Of a stretch of 64,000 nucleotides of DNA, positions 43,031-51,169 are shown one piece after another. The notes beneath the pieces are model-generated. The model made no database searches and was not told the origin of the DNA. It saw only the letters and a list, made by a program, of their open reading frames with translations. The stretch is from an uncultured Acidobacteriota bacterium (GTDB lineage Bacteria; Acidobacteriota; UBA6911; CAINFC01). The stretch is from assembly GCA_903847975.1 (NCBI GenBank), contig CAINFC010000006.1, positions 186,001-250,000 on the forward strand, written 5' to 3'. The position numbers and the translations under genes were made by a program. Numbering within the stretch: position 1 is the first letter of the stretch; every line of letters starts with the position of its first letter.

Positions 43031-45103
43031 ATGAGCAAGGCGGCTTTTTGCACCGGCAAGGACCTTCATATTCTGGCCAGGCTATCGGGCATGCTGGGCG
43101 TTTTCATGTCTTCGGAGCTGCGCATGGAGATATCGGAGGCTTTGCAGTCCCTCGGGGAGAGCACCGAAAATGACTGCGCCCTGGTTTGTTTTATTCATCG
43201 GGAAAACGGACAGGTTCTTGAATCCTTTGCATGGTGGAAAGGCGGACCCGGAGCTGCCGCCGCCGATTCCTCCACGTTGTGGGAAAGGGCCCAAAAGCTC
43301 CTCGCCGCCGGGGAATCTTCTTCCGGCTCGCTTTTTATAAACCGGTCGAACGCTCCTGCGACCCTCCCCCCGCAGGAACTGCTCGACAGGCTGGAAATGA
43401 ATTCCCTGGTCATGCAGTCCTTCCGCGGACGGAACCTGCCGGAAGGAATCCTGCTGCTGGGAAACGTCCAGGCCAGGCAAAAGCCGCTGACCCTGCCCAG
43501 TCCCTATCTCCTTTCCCTGGGAAACCTGCTCGCCAAATTATTTTCCGTTCTTACCGAGAAGGAAAGGAACGGGGTTCTGGAAAACCACCCGATTGTGCTC
43601 CGCGAGATCCTGGACAACCTTCCGGACTTTTTGTACGTCAAAGATCTGGACAGCCGGTTTGTTCTGGCCAATATCGCCCAGGTCCGATTATTAGGTAAAA
43701 AAAGCAAAGCAGAACTGGTAGGAAAAACGGATTTCGATCTGTATCCCCGGGATCTGGCAGAACGATACTATTGCGATGAAAGGCAGGTATTGGCAACCGG
43801 CAAGCCTCTCCTGGACAGAGAAGAGCCGGGACTGGACCAGAACAGAAATCCTATCTGTGTGTCCACTTCGAAAATCCCCCTGCACGACAGCCATGGGAGG
43901 ATCATCGGAGTGCTGGGAATCGGTCGCGACATTACCGAACGAAGAAAGCTGCAATCGGAGGTGCACCGCACCCGAAAAATGGAATCGCTGGGAGTGATTG
44001 CCGGCGGCATCGGCAACGAGCTCAACAACCTGCTTACCGGCCTGCTGGGAGGAATTTCCCTGGCCAAGTGCTATCTGCCCCCCGAAGATCCGGCGTTCAA
44101 ACGCCTCACCCAGGCGCAGGAAGCCGGCGTGTTGATGAAGCAGCTCAGCGACCGCCTGTACAAATTTGCCAAAGGAGCGGAACCGGTCAAGCATCCGACA
44201 CGCCTGGACCACCTGCTGCGCGAGGAGGTGTTCTTTTCACTGAGCACCTCTCCCGCCGCCATCCACTGCGACTTTCAGGTAAGCGAGGACCTGATGCAGG
44301 CCGAAATCGACGAGGATCAGTTCCGTCAGGTCATCAACCATCTGGTTATGAATGCCATTGAAGCCATGACCAAGGGCGGGGAGCTGAGGGTTCGGGCGGA
44401 AAACCTCCCCGAGGGGAGCGGCGAAAATCCAGCCGAAAAGCATACCGGGGCGGGGTATATCAAGATACAGATCGAGGATAAGGGAATCGGCATTCCCTTC
44501 GAGTTCATTCCCAAGCTTTACGACCCCTACTTCACCACCAAGGACTCCGTGGACCGGAAGGGAAGGGGCCTCGGGTTGCCGGTTTGCCATTCCATTATCA
44601 AGAAGCACGGCGGCCAGCTGCACATCGAATCCGATCCGGGAATGGGCACCCGGGTGCGCATCATCCTTCCTGGGATTAATCCCCAAAAGGATTCCCAGGC
44701 AGAAGGCGCCGTCCAGGTCGGACGAAAGAAAAAGCGCATCCTGATCATGGACGACGAGGCCTTTGTCCGCACCGTGGCCGGAGAAATGGTTACCCACCTG
44801 GGCTTTGACGTCGAATTCGCCTGCGACGGCGAGGAAGCAGTCGAGATTTACCGCAAGGCGCACGCCTCCGGAGATCCCTTCGCCCTGGTGATTCTGGACC
44901 TCTTCGTTTCAGGCGGACCCGGCGGAGAAGAGGCCATCCTGGCTTTGCGGGATTTCGATCGGGAAGTAAAAGGGGTGGTCTCCACCGGCTACGGCGAGGA
45001 TCCCGTCGCCAAACAGTACCGCAAATACGGATTTATCGACATCATCCACAAGCCTTTCAACCTGGAGCAGCTGGAGGAAGTCATCCGCCGGACCATCCCC
45101 TGA
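43031..45103 (+). CDS. Hybrid sensor kinase with missing phospho-acceptor His
   Basis: A 690-residue soluble protein. The N-terminal 180 residues look GAF-like. A PAS domain (about 195-310) includes FLYVKDLDSRFVLAN. The dimerisation helix reads IAGGIGNELNNLL, where the usual AHxFNN is replaced by GNELNN, putting Asn329 at the His position. The HATPase part is intact: VINHLVMNAIEAM (N-box), DKGIGIPFEFIPKLYDPYF and GRGLGLPVCHSI. A C-terminal receiver domain has the phospho-Asp623 in VILDLF and Lys in HKPF. No transmembrane helix is seen. GGAAAGGA before the ATG is a good ribosome-binding site. Confidence 0.9.
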   Translation: MSKAAFCTGKDLHILARLSGMLGVFMSSELRMEISEALQSLGESTENDCALVCFIHRENGQVLESFAWWKGGPGAAAADSSTLWERAQKLLAAGESSSGSLFINRSNAPATLPPQELLDRLEMNSLVMQSFRGRNLPEGILLLGNVQARQKPLTLPSPYLLSLGNLLAKLFSVLTEKERNGVLENHPIVLREILDNLPDFLYVKDLDSRFVLANIAQVRLLGKKSKAELVGKTDFDLYPRDLAERYYCDERQVLATGKPLLDREEPGLDQNRNPICVSTSKIPLHDSHGRIIGVLGIGRDITERRKLQSEVHRTRKMESLGVIAGGIGNELNNLLTGLLGGISLAKCYLPPEDPAFKRLTQAQEAGVLMKQLSDRLYKFAKGAEPVKHPTRLDHLLREEVFFSLSTSPAAIHCDFQVSEDLMQAEIDEDQFRQVINHLVMNAIEAMTKGGELRVRAENLPEGSGENPAEKHTGAGYIKIQIEDKGIGIPFEFIPKLYDPYFTTKDSVDRKGRGLGLPVCHSIIKKHGGQLHIESDPGMGTRVRIILPGINPQKDSQAEGAVQVGRKKKRILIMDDEAFVRTVAGEMVTHLGFDVEFACDGEEAVEIYRKAHASGDPFALVILDLFVSGGPGGEEAILALRDFDREVKGVVSTGYGEDPVAKQYRKYGFIDIIHKPFNLEQLEEVIRRTIP

Positions 45104-45104
45104 C

Positions 45105-45827
45105 TCATTTCGGCATCGGCAGCCTGCGGATTTTCAGGTTGCGGAAGGATGCCTGGTCGTTGTGGCTGGTAAGCAGAATGTGGCCGGGTACCTTACGGCC
45201 GAAATCCTTGATGCCCTTGAATTTCGTTGAATCCACCTGGGCCAGGATCTTGGGATCCCCGCAGGTGTATTCCAGCAGCTTTTCCCCGTTCAGCCAATGT
45301 TCCACATGATTCCCCTGCACGATGACCCGGGAATGGTTCCACTCTCCCCAGGGTTTGAGGGGTTTGGGCGTTTTCGGGGCCACCACCAGGTAAAAGGAGC
45401 CGCAGCTGGATAAATCGTGATCCGTAACCAGACGGTCGTCGATCATCTGGTATTCGTGTCCGATGGTCGCCTTGCGCTCTTCGGTGATAAAATATTTGAT
45501 TCCGCTGTTCGATTCGGGAGGCATGCTCCACTCCCAGGAAAACTCGAAGTCGTCGAAAACCTCGACGGTCATCATGTCTCCTTGCTTCGCCCCCCGGAGG
45601 TGAGTCAGAACCCCGTTTTCAATTTTCCAGGCGTGACTCGGCGGGGAAGGTTTACCATAGGCGCGCCAGCCGTTCAAAGTTTTTCCGTCAAACAGCATTT
45701 TCCATCCGGCCTTTTGTTCGGTCTCGGAAAGCGCATTCAGCCGGCTTTCCTGGGCAGGGCACCAGGAGCCAAGCACAGCCAGGATAAAAACCGGGAAAAA
45801 GAAAAGGATTCGTCTTTCAGAAATCAT
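45105..45827 (-). CDS. DUF1080 (3-keto-disaccharide hydrolase-like) exported protein
   Basis: A 240-residue protein with an N-terminal signal (RRILFFFPVFILAVLGSWC; a lipobox-like Cys is possible) and a DUF1080 concanavalin-like domain. It shows GWKMLFDGKTLNGWRAYG and GIKYFITEERKATIGHEYQM, then HDLSSCGSFYLV. The family includes enzymes acting on 3-keto-disaccharides and other glycan-binding proteins. The ATG at 45827 follows AAGGAGTAACCCT; the longer frame overlaps the HAD gene. It begins 4 bases after the HAD hydrolase stop on the same strand. It converges with the sensor kinase with a 1-base gap. Confidence 0.9.
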   Translation of the reverse strand: MISERRILFFFPVFILAVLGSWCPAQESRLNALSETEQKAGWKMLFDGKTLNGWRAYGKPSPPSHAWKIENGVLTHLRGAKQGDMMTVEVFDDFEFSWEWSMPPESNSGIKYFITEERKATIGHEYQMIDDRLVTDHDLSSCGSFYLVVAPKTPKPLKPWGEWNHSRVIVQGNHVEHWLNGEKLLEYTCGDPKILAQVDSTKFKGIKDFGRKVPGHILLTSHNDQASFRNLKIRRLPMPK

Positions 45828-45831
45828 AGGG

Positions 45832-46473
45832 TTACTCCTTGGTGGTTCGGGTTGGTCCATCGATGATTCCCATTTCGCGGAATTGACTTTCCAGGGATTC
45901 CCGCCCGGTAAAAAGGAGGGAGTTCCATCCCAGATTCCGGGCGGTCTGGATATGATCCGGGATGTCATCGATGAAGAGAATTTTGGCCGGAGCGCAGCCG
46001 GCCCGGGCCTCGACCGATCGGTAGATCGCCTCCTCCGGTTTCATGGTGCCGGTTTCAAAGGAAAAGATGCAGGTCCGGAACAGATCCAGGACGCGGAATC
46101 TTTCCCTAAGAAAACGGATGTGCATGGCGCTGGTATTACTGAGAATCATCATGTGGTAATGCCGGCAGAAGGGAGCGAAAAAAGATTCGTCCAGGATAAG
46201 GGAATCGGGAAAAAAGGTGGCCCAGGCGGGGACCAGGTCCATGGGCTCCATCCGCAATTCCAGAAGATCGCGCACTCCTGCGCAGAATTCCTCCACCGAG
46301 AGCTTTCCGGTCTCCAGCAGAAGGGGAAGGGAAGACTGCAGCAGTTTTTTCTTCATTTCCGGAATGCCGAGGCATGTCCGGGACGCCAGAGCCTGCAGCG
46401 GGCGGTTCAGATCAAAATCGACAATGACTTTGCCGATGTCAAAAACGATGGCATCGATTTTCGGGTTTTTCAT
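45832..46473 (-). CDS. HAD-family hydrolase
   Basis: About 213 residues. The HAD motifs are AIVFDIGKVIVDFD (nucleophile Asp and general acid/base position, here Asp-x-Gly with an altered second residue), MILSNTSAMH (motif II), a Lys near MKPEEAIYR and LFIDDIPDHIQTA (motif IV). It resembles the phosphatase-like HAD subfamily of small sugar or nucleotide phosphatases. The upstream in-frame ATG at 46515 is an alternative; I prefer 46473, but the ribosome-binding site is weak. Divergent from tsaC across a shared TATAAT/TATACT region. Confidence 0.85.
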   Translation of the reverse strand: MKNPKIDAIVFDIGKVIVDFDLNRPLQALASRTCLGIPEMKKKLLQSSLPLLLETGKLSVEEFCAGVRDLLELRMEPMDLVPAWATFFPDSLILDESFFAPFCRHYHMMILSNTSAMHIRFLRERFRVLDLFRTCIFSFETGTMKPEEAIYRSVEARAGCAPAKILFIDDIPDHIQTARNLGWNSLLFTGRESLESQFREMGIIDGPTRTTKE

Positions 46474-46520
46474 CCTATTAAGGCCTATGCGGGACACGCA
46501 AAGAAAAATTTCCATGATAG

Positions 46521-46526
46521 TATAAT
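46521..46526 (+). promoter_or_regulatory. TATAAT in the tsaC/HAD divergent region
   Basis: Plus-strand TATAAT lies 22 bases before the tsaC ATG. The overlapping minus-strand TATACT (46524-46519) could serve the HAD gene. No strong -35 is visible on either strand. Confidence 0.3.
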
Positions 46527-46548
46527 GGAACCTTTCTCAAAAGTCATT

Positions 46549-47211
46549 ATGAAATCCATTTTGAAAATCGATCTGGACCATCCGGACGAAGAGGCCCTGG
46601 AGGCGATGACCCGCTGCCTACGGGAGGGGAAGGTGCTTCTGTACCCGACCGACACGGTTTACGGGCTGGGATGCGATCCCTTCCGCCCGCAAGCCGTGCA
46701 GCGCATTGAGCGGCTCAAAGGAAGAGCGCCGGGAAAATCCTTTATCCTGCTGATCCCGGACCGGCAAAGCGCATACGATCTCATGGATGGCGAACCGGCT
46801 GCATTCCGGCGATTTTCCGACACGCTCTGGCCGGGCCCGGTCACCCTGGTGGCGCGGGCCGGAAGGACCGTGGACCGGTCCCTGGTCGGGCCCCGGGAAA
46901 CCGTCGCCATGCGCTGGGCCGGAAGCCGCTTCCTGGAAACTCTTTTTCTGAAATGGCCCCATCCGCTGCTTTCGACCAGCGCCAACCGGACCGGAGAGCC
47001 TCCTCTCGACGAGCCTTCCACATCCCTTTCGCCGGTGGTCCCTGCCGCAGATCTGGTGATCGATGGAGGGCCTTTGCGCCAGCCTGCTTCGGCAATTATC
47101 GACCTGTCGGTCACCCCTCCGCAGCTGATCCGCCGAGGGACCCTGTCCGATTCGTTGCTGGCCGCCCTAGGGGTCGCCACGGAAACGCCCGGAGGGAATA
47201 CATGCCCTTGA
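46549..47211 (+). CDS. tsaC: L-threonylcarbamoyladenylate synthase (Sua5/YrdC family)
   Basis: A 220-residue enzyme that makes threonylcarbamoyl-AMP for the t6A37 tRNA modification. It has LLYPTDTVYGLGCDP, KGRAPGKSFILLIP, LWPGPVTLV and LLSTSANRTGEP, the last a conserved substrate-binding loop. It is close to the short TsaC/YrdC form. The ATG at 46549 has no clear ribosome-binding site, and an ATG at 46525 inside the TATAAT box is unlikely. Confidence 0.94.
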   Translation: MKSILKIDLDHPDEEALEAMTRCLREGKVLLYPTDTVYGLGCDPFRPQAVQRIERLKGRAPGKSFILLIPDRQSAYDLMDGEPAAFRRFSDTLWPGPVTLVARAGRTVDRSLVGPRETVAMRWAGSRFLETLFLKWPHPLLSTSANRTGEPPLDEPSTSLSPVVPAADLVIDGGPLRQPASAIIDLSVTPPQLIRRGTLSDSLLAALGVATETPGGNTCP

Positions 47212-47286
47212 GCATCCAGCCGCTGGCACGCGCCGCCTCCGGACTTTCCCCCGACGATCATTCTTAAGCGAAAAGGACCTACTGGC

Positions 47287-48723
47287 ATGAGCAACAACCC
47301 CACCCGCTATTCCGCCGAATCCGGAACCCAACAGTACCGCATGGGGTATGTCTGGCTTACGGCGCTGGTTGCCGCCATGGGCGGTCTGCTCTTCGGCTAC
47401 GACTGGGTGGTGATCGGCGGGGCCAAGCCATTTCTCGAGAAGTACTTCGTGCTGACCACCGAGCAGCAGGTCGGATGGGCCAACAGCTGTGCTCTGCTGG
47501 GCTGCCTGCTTGGTTCCATCCTCACCGGAGGACTCAGTGACCGCTACGGCCGCAAGAAACTGCTGATTTTTTCCGCTTTCCTGTTCATGGTTTCCTCCCT
47601 TCTGACCGGATGGGCATCCACGTTTCCCGAATTCGTTACCTGGAGAATCGCCGGCGGCATCGCGATAGGCATGGCCTCCAATCTTTCCCCCCTGTACATT
47701 GCGGAAATCGCCCCGACGCCGTATCGGGGACGGCTGGTGGCCATGAACCAGCTGACCATTGTGATCGGCATCATTGCCGCACAGGTCGTCAACTGGCAAC
47801 TGGCCGAGCCGGTACCCGCCGGAGCTTCCGCGGAATTCATCCGCCTCAGCTGGAACGGCCAATATGCCTGGCGCTGGATGTTCACCGCGGTGGCCGTGCC
47901 CTCACTGGCCTTTTTCGTCTCCGCCATGTTTATTCCGGAAAGCCCTCGCTGGCTGGTAAAAAGAGGTCGGGACGAACGGGCCCACTCCGTTTTATCCCGT
48001 CTGGGAGGAAGGTCCTATGCGGATGGCAAAATCCGGGAGATTCAAGCCAACCTGGAGGCGGAGCAAACGACGCGTACCGCCTGGAAAGAGCTTTGGGAGC
48101 CGCGCATGTCGCGCCGCCTGCTCATCGGAGTGACGCTGGCCGTCCTCCAGCAGTGGAGCGGGATCAACGTCATTTTCAACTATGCCGAGGAGATTTATCG
48201 CTCCGCCGGATACGGTTTAAGCGACATCCTGTTCAACATTGTGATCACCGGGGCGATTAATTTTGTGTTTACCCTGGTGGCCATCGCCGGCGTGGACCGC
48301 CTGGGTCGCCGGCTGCTGATGATTTGGGGATGTGCCGGAATTGCCCTATCCCATCTTCTCATTGGCGTGGCCTATCTTCTCGGCTGGAAAGGCATCAGCA
48401 TTCTGACCCTGACCCTTTGCGCCCTGGGCTGCTACGGAATGTCCCTGGCGCCGATCACCTGGGTTCTCATCTCGGAAATTTTCCCGAACCGGATTCGGGG
48501 AACTGCCATTTCCATCGCCGTATCCGCCCTGTGGATCGCATGCTTCCTGCTCACCTTTACTTTCCCCATGCTGAACGGAGCTCTGGGAACGGCAAAAACG
48601 TTCTGGCTGTATTCCCTGATTTGCGCCGCCGGTTGTTTCTTCGTTTATTACGCCGTGCCGGAAACCAAAGACAGGTCTCTGGAAGAAATCGAAGGGGAGC
48701 TGGTCCGGGGACAGAATTCCTGA
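47287..48723 (+). CDS. Sugar porter (MFS) transporter
   Basis: A 478-residue, 12-helix member of the sugar-porter family. Marks: GGLLFGYDWVVIGG near residue 35, the loop motif SDRYGRKKLL, PESPRWLVKRGR after helix 6, GVDRLGRRLLMI and the C-terminal PETKDRSLEEIE. It probably imports a hexose or pentose with protons. AAAAGGA lies upstream of the ATG. A second MFS gene follows 32 bases later, so the two are probably one transcript. Confidence 0.95.
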   Translation: MSNNPTRYSAESGTQQYRMGYVWLTALVAAMGGLLFGYDWVVIGGAKPFLEKYFVLTTEQQVGWANSCALLGCLLGSILTGGLSDRYGRKKLLIFSAFLFMVSSLLTGWASTFPEFVTWRIAGGIAIGMASNLSPLYIAEIAPTPYRGRLVAMNQLTIVIGIIAAQVVNWQLAEPVPAGASAEFIRLSWNGQYAWRWMFTAVAVPSLAFFVSAMFIPESPRWLVKRGRDERAHSVLSRLGGRSYADGKIREIQANLEAEQTTRTAWKELWEPRMSRRLLIGVTLAVLQQWSGINVIFNYAEEIYRSAGYGLSDILFNIVITGAINFVFTLVAIAGVDRLGRRLLMIWGCAGIALSHLLIGVAYLLGWKGISILTLTLCALGCYGMSLAPITWVLISEIFPNRIRGTAISIAVSALWIACFLLTFTFPMLNGALGTAKTFWLYSLICAAGCFFVYYAVPETKDRSLEEIEGELVRGQNS

Positions 48724-48755
48724 AGCAGGCCGACCGGCCTGTCGGAATAGCACAC

Positions 48756-50009
48756 ATGAAAAGGTACCGGTTTCCTGTCGCCTTCCTCTGCGCCACTGCC
48801 TCCGCCGGCTACCTGAGCCGGGTCAACGTATCGATCGTCGCCCCGCTGCTGATTTCCCGTTTCGGATTCACCGAGGTGGAAATCGGCAGTCTGTTCAGTG
48901 CCTTTCTTGCCGGTTATGCCATGTTCCAGGCCCTGGGCGGCTGGATTGCCGACCGGCATGGCCCGCCCAGAACGCTGATGGCCTCCTCTTTCCTTTGGAC
49001 GGTGCTGACCCTTCTGTTTCTTTCCATCGGCTGGATGTCGGTAGCCTCGACCTGGGCCTTGACGCTGGGAATGGTATTGCGATTTCTTCTGGGAATCGCC
49101 CAGGCCCCCTTGTTTCCTGCCTCGGCGGCCGCAGTGTCCGGCTGGGTTCCGCCCCACATGCAGGCACGGTGCAATGCGGTGGTTCTGGCTGGAGTCAGCA
49201 TCGGATCGGCCGCCGCTCCGATGCTGATCTCCCCGGTGATGACCCGCTTCGGCTGGCAGGCGGGCATGCTCATCTCCATCCTTCCGGCATGGATCGTTTT
49301 CCTGGTCTGGAGAAAAACCGCCCCATCCTGGGATCCGGTCCTCCGCCGGACGGACCGGCCGGAACAGCAGACCCCGGCCCCTGCGGCCTCCTTCCTGCGC
49401 TCCGCTTCCTTCTGGATGCTCACCTTCAGTTACAGCCTGCAGGGCTACGTGGGGTACATCTTTGTTTTCTGGTTTTACCTCTACCTGGTACGAGTCAGGC
49501 ATTTCAGCCTGCTGGAAGGAGCCTTTTTCAGCAGCCTGCCCTGGGTGCTGTCCATGATTTCCATTCCCCTGGGAGGTTGGCTTTCCGACCTGTTGATCCA
49601 TACCCGTCTGGGAAGGCAGTGGGGGCGACGCGCCGTTCCGGTGTTCGGCCTGGCAGGGGCGGGCATCACGCTGGCGCTGGGGGCGGGAACCGGCAGCCCC
49701 TATGCCGCGGCTTTCTACCTGGCACTGTCCACATCCCTGGTTCTTTGCGTGGAGGGCCCTTTCTGGGCAGCGGTCACGGAAATCGGCCGGGCTCATCCCG
49801 GGGCCGGGGGCGGGATCATGAACACCGGGTGTAACCTGGGTGGCTTCCTTTCTCCTCTGCTGACACCCTGGCTGGCGGAGAGGATCGGCTGGGAGGGAGC
49901 GCTTTACCTGGCTGCGGTTTTATCCTTGATTGCGGCTGCGGCCTGGTGCCGGATATGGCTCCCGGAAGCTAAGCCAGGTTGCGATTCTGATACGCCTTGC
50001 GGGACTTGA
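48756..50009 (+). CDS. MFS transporter (anion:cation symporter-like)
   Basis: A 417-residue, 12-helix transporter. The first helix reads SAGYLSRVNVSIVAPLLI, and IADRHGPPRTLM is the loop 2-3 motif. It resembles ACS-family hexuronate/organic-anion porters (ExuT-like), which would suit the nearby uronate isomerase, but the substrate is a guess. The ATG is at 48756; the open frame upstream is a shadow of the sugar-porter gene. Its 3' end overlaps the convergent radical SAM gene by 41 bases. Confidence 0.9.
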   Translation: MKRYRFPVAFLCATASAGYLSRVNVSIVAPLLISRFGFTEVEIGSLFSAFLAGYAMFQALGGWIADRHGPPRTLMASSFLWTVLTLLFLSIGWMSVASTWALTLGMVLRFLLGIAQAPLFPASAAAVSGWVPPHMQARCNAVVLAGVSIGSAAAPMLISPVMTRFGWQAGMLISILPAWIVFLVWRKTAPSWDPVLRRTDRPEQQTPAPAASFLRSASFWMLTFSYSLQGYVGYIFVFWFYLYLVRVRHFSLLEGAFFSSLPWVLSMISIPLGGWLSDLLIHTRLGRQWGRRAVPVFGLAGAGITLALGAGTGSPYAAAFYLALSTSLVLCVEGPFWAAVTEIGRAHPGAGGGIMNTGCNLGGFLSPLLTPWLAERIGWEGALYLAAVLSLIAAAAWCRIWLPEAKPGCDSDTPCGT

Positions 50010-50997
50010 AGCCGAAATGCGCTCCGACGCTCTCCGCAAAAAGCTGACGGAAAGTCTTGTCCAGATACGAGCGGATGGAAACGTAGCACTCGTCGCATTT
50101 GTTCTGGCGGGTAAATTCCCGGATCATCCGGTCCTGCTGATCGAGAGGGAATCGTATGAACTGCATGGAGCAGGGCTGCAGCATGCCGTCGGCCGTAACC
50201 ACCAGGAACCTCTGGCCGGACATACAGCCGGGCGTGCCTTTATTCGCGAAATAATCGTAGGTGGCATCCAGAGTCGCCAGGCTGTTGACGATCCAGTGGG
50301 TGTGGTTCATGCGGTGTTTGATCTGATCCAGCTGCTTTTTCAGGAGCTTCAGATCGTCCGGAGCTCCTGGAAAAAGCTTTTTGTTTCCCGTACGCCTCGA
50401 GGAATAAGCGCTGTAGCTGATATTTACCCCCCATTGAACCGCTTTATCCGCACACTCGTTGAGGTAGGGCAGATTCTCCTTGGTGATGCAGACGTTGAGA
50501 ACGATATCGTCGTATCCCAGCTTTCCCAGCCGGGGCATCAGCTCACTGAGCCGGTCGTAAAGCCCGGGCAGGCCGCGGAACTTGTCGTGGCGATCATCGG
50601 GGAAGTCCAGGCTGACGGAAAACTGATTGACGCCAGCCTCGCGCAGCGCCAAGTATTTCTCCTCGGTCATGTGCGACCAGTTGGAGACCAGAATCAGATA
50701 AGGCAGGCCGGAAGGCCGCTTGATGGTGCGGATGATGTCCAGGATATCGTCGCGCATCAGCGGCTCCCCGCCGGAAACCTGGACCACCGCGGGATGCAGC
50801 ACGCGCATGTAGCGGTCGTAATCGCGGGCTTTCAACTGCCTGCTTTCGTCCCGCGGCCCGCCGTGATCGCAATGCCGACAGAAGCAGGTGCAGCTGTCGG
50901 TTACTTCAAACGAGACCACCAGGGGTCGTTTTTGAATCCAGTTCAAAGTGGACCGGAGAATGACTCCGATCGATTCCTGCAGAGGCAATCTTCTCAT
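49969..50997 (-). CDS. Radical SAM protein with C-terminal Cys-rich domain
   Basis: A 342-residue radical SAM enzyme. The [4Fe-4S]/SAM motif is CTCFCRHC (Cys36, Cys40, Cys43). The SAM-binding GGEPLM follows, and the C-terminal part has cysteines in GCMSGQ, QPCSMQF and CDECY, resembling a SPASM/twitch auxiliary cluster. Such proteins often modify peptides or small metabolites; no partner peptide is evident. GGGAAA about 5 bases upstream is the ribosome-binding site, directly below a terminator-like hairpin. Promoter TTGAAA-17-TATAAT is at 51117-51089. It is divergent from the AAA gene. Confidence 0.9.
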   Translation of the reverse strand: MRRLPLQESIGVILRSTLNWIQKRPLVVSFEVTDSCTCFCRHCDHGGPRDESRQLKARDYDRYMRVLHPAVVQVSGGEPLMRDDILDIIRTIKRPSGLPYLILVSNWSHMTEEKYLALREAGVNQFSVSLDFPDDRHDKFRGLPGLYDRLSELMPRLGKLGYDDIVLNVCITKENLPYLNECADKAVQWGVNISYSAYSSRRTGNKKLFPGAPDDLKLLKKQLDQIKHRMNHTHWIVNSLATLDATYDYFANKGTPGCMSGQRFLVVTADGMLQPCSMQFIRFPLDQQDRMIREFTRQNKCDECYVSIRSYLDKTFRQLFAESVGAHFGFKSRKAYQNRNLA

Positions 50998-51012
50998 AAT
51001 TTTCCCGCATAT

Positions 51013-51050
51013 AAAAAAGGCCGGGGACGAATTTCCTGTATCCGCCGGCC
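51013..51050 (-). terminator. Terminator-like hairpin in the radical SAM gene leader
   Basis: On the minus strand, GGCCGG (51050-51045) pairs with CCGGCC (51024-51019), with further inner TCC/GGA pairing. It is followed by T6 (51018-51013) and then ATATGCGGGAAA. The T-tract ends 15 bases before the ATG. Transcription from the upstream promoter would stop here unless it is bypassed. Confidence 0.6.
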
Positions 51051-51088
51051 CAGCATGTTCTGCTTAACCTGTTTATTAAAAGGGCCTA

Positions 51089-51117
51089 ATTATACTCCGA
51101 AGCTAAACGGCTTTCAA
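51089..51117 (-). promoter_or_regulatory. Strong promoter of the radical SAM gene
   Basis: TTGAAA (51117-51112) and TATAAT (51094-51089) are spaced by 17 bases on the minus strand. The start would lie near 51082 and give a leader of about 85 bases, with the terminator-like hairpin inside it. Confidence 0.65.
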
Positions 51118-51169
51118 GATTGGACTTCCCGGAAAGGAAGGGGAAGCCGTTTGTCCTGAAGACGGGATT

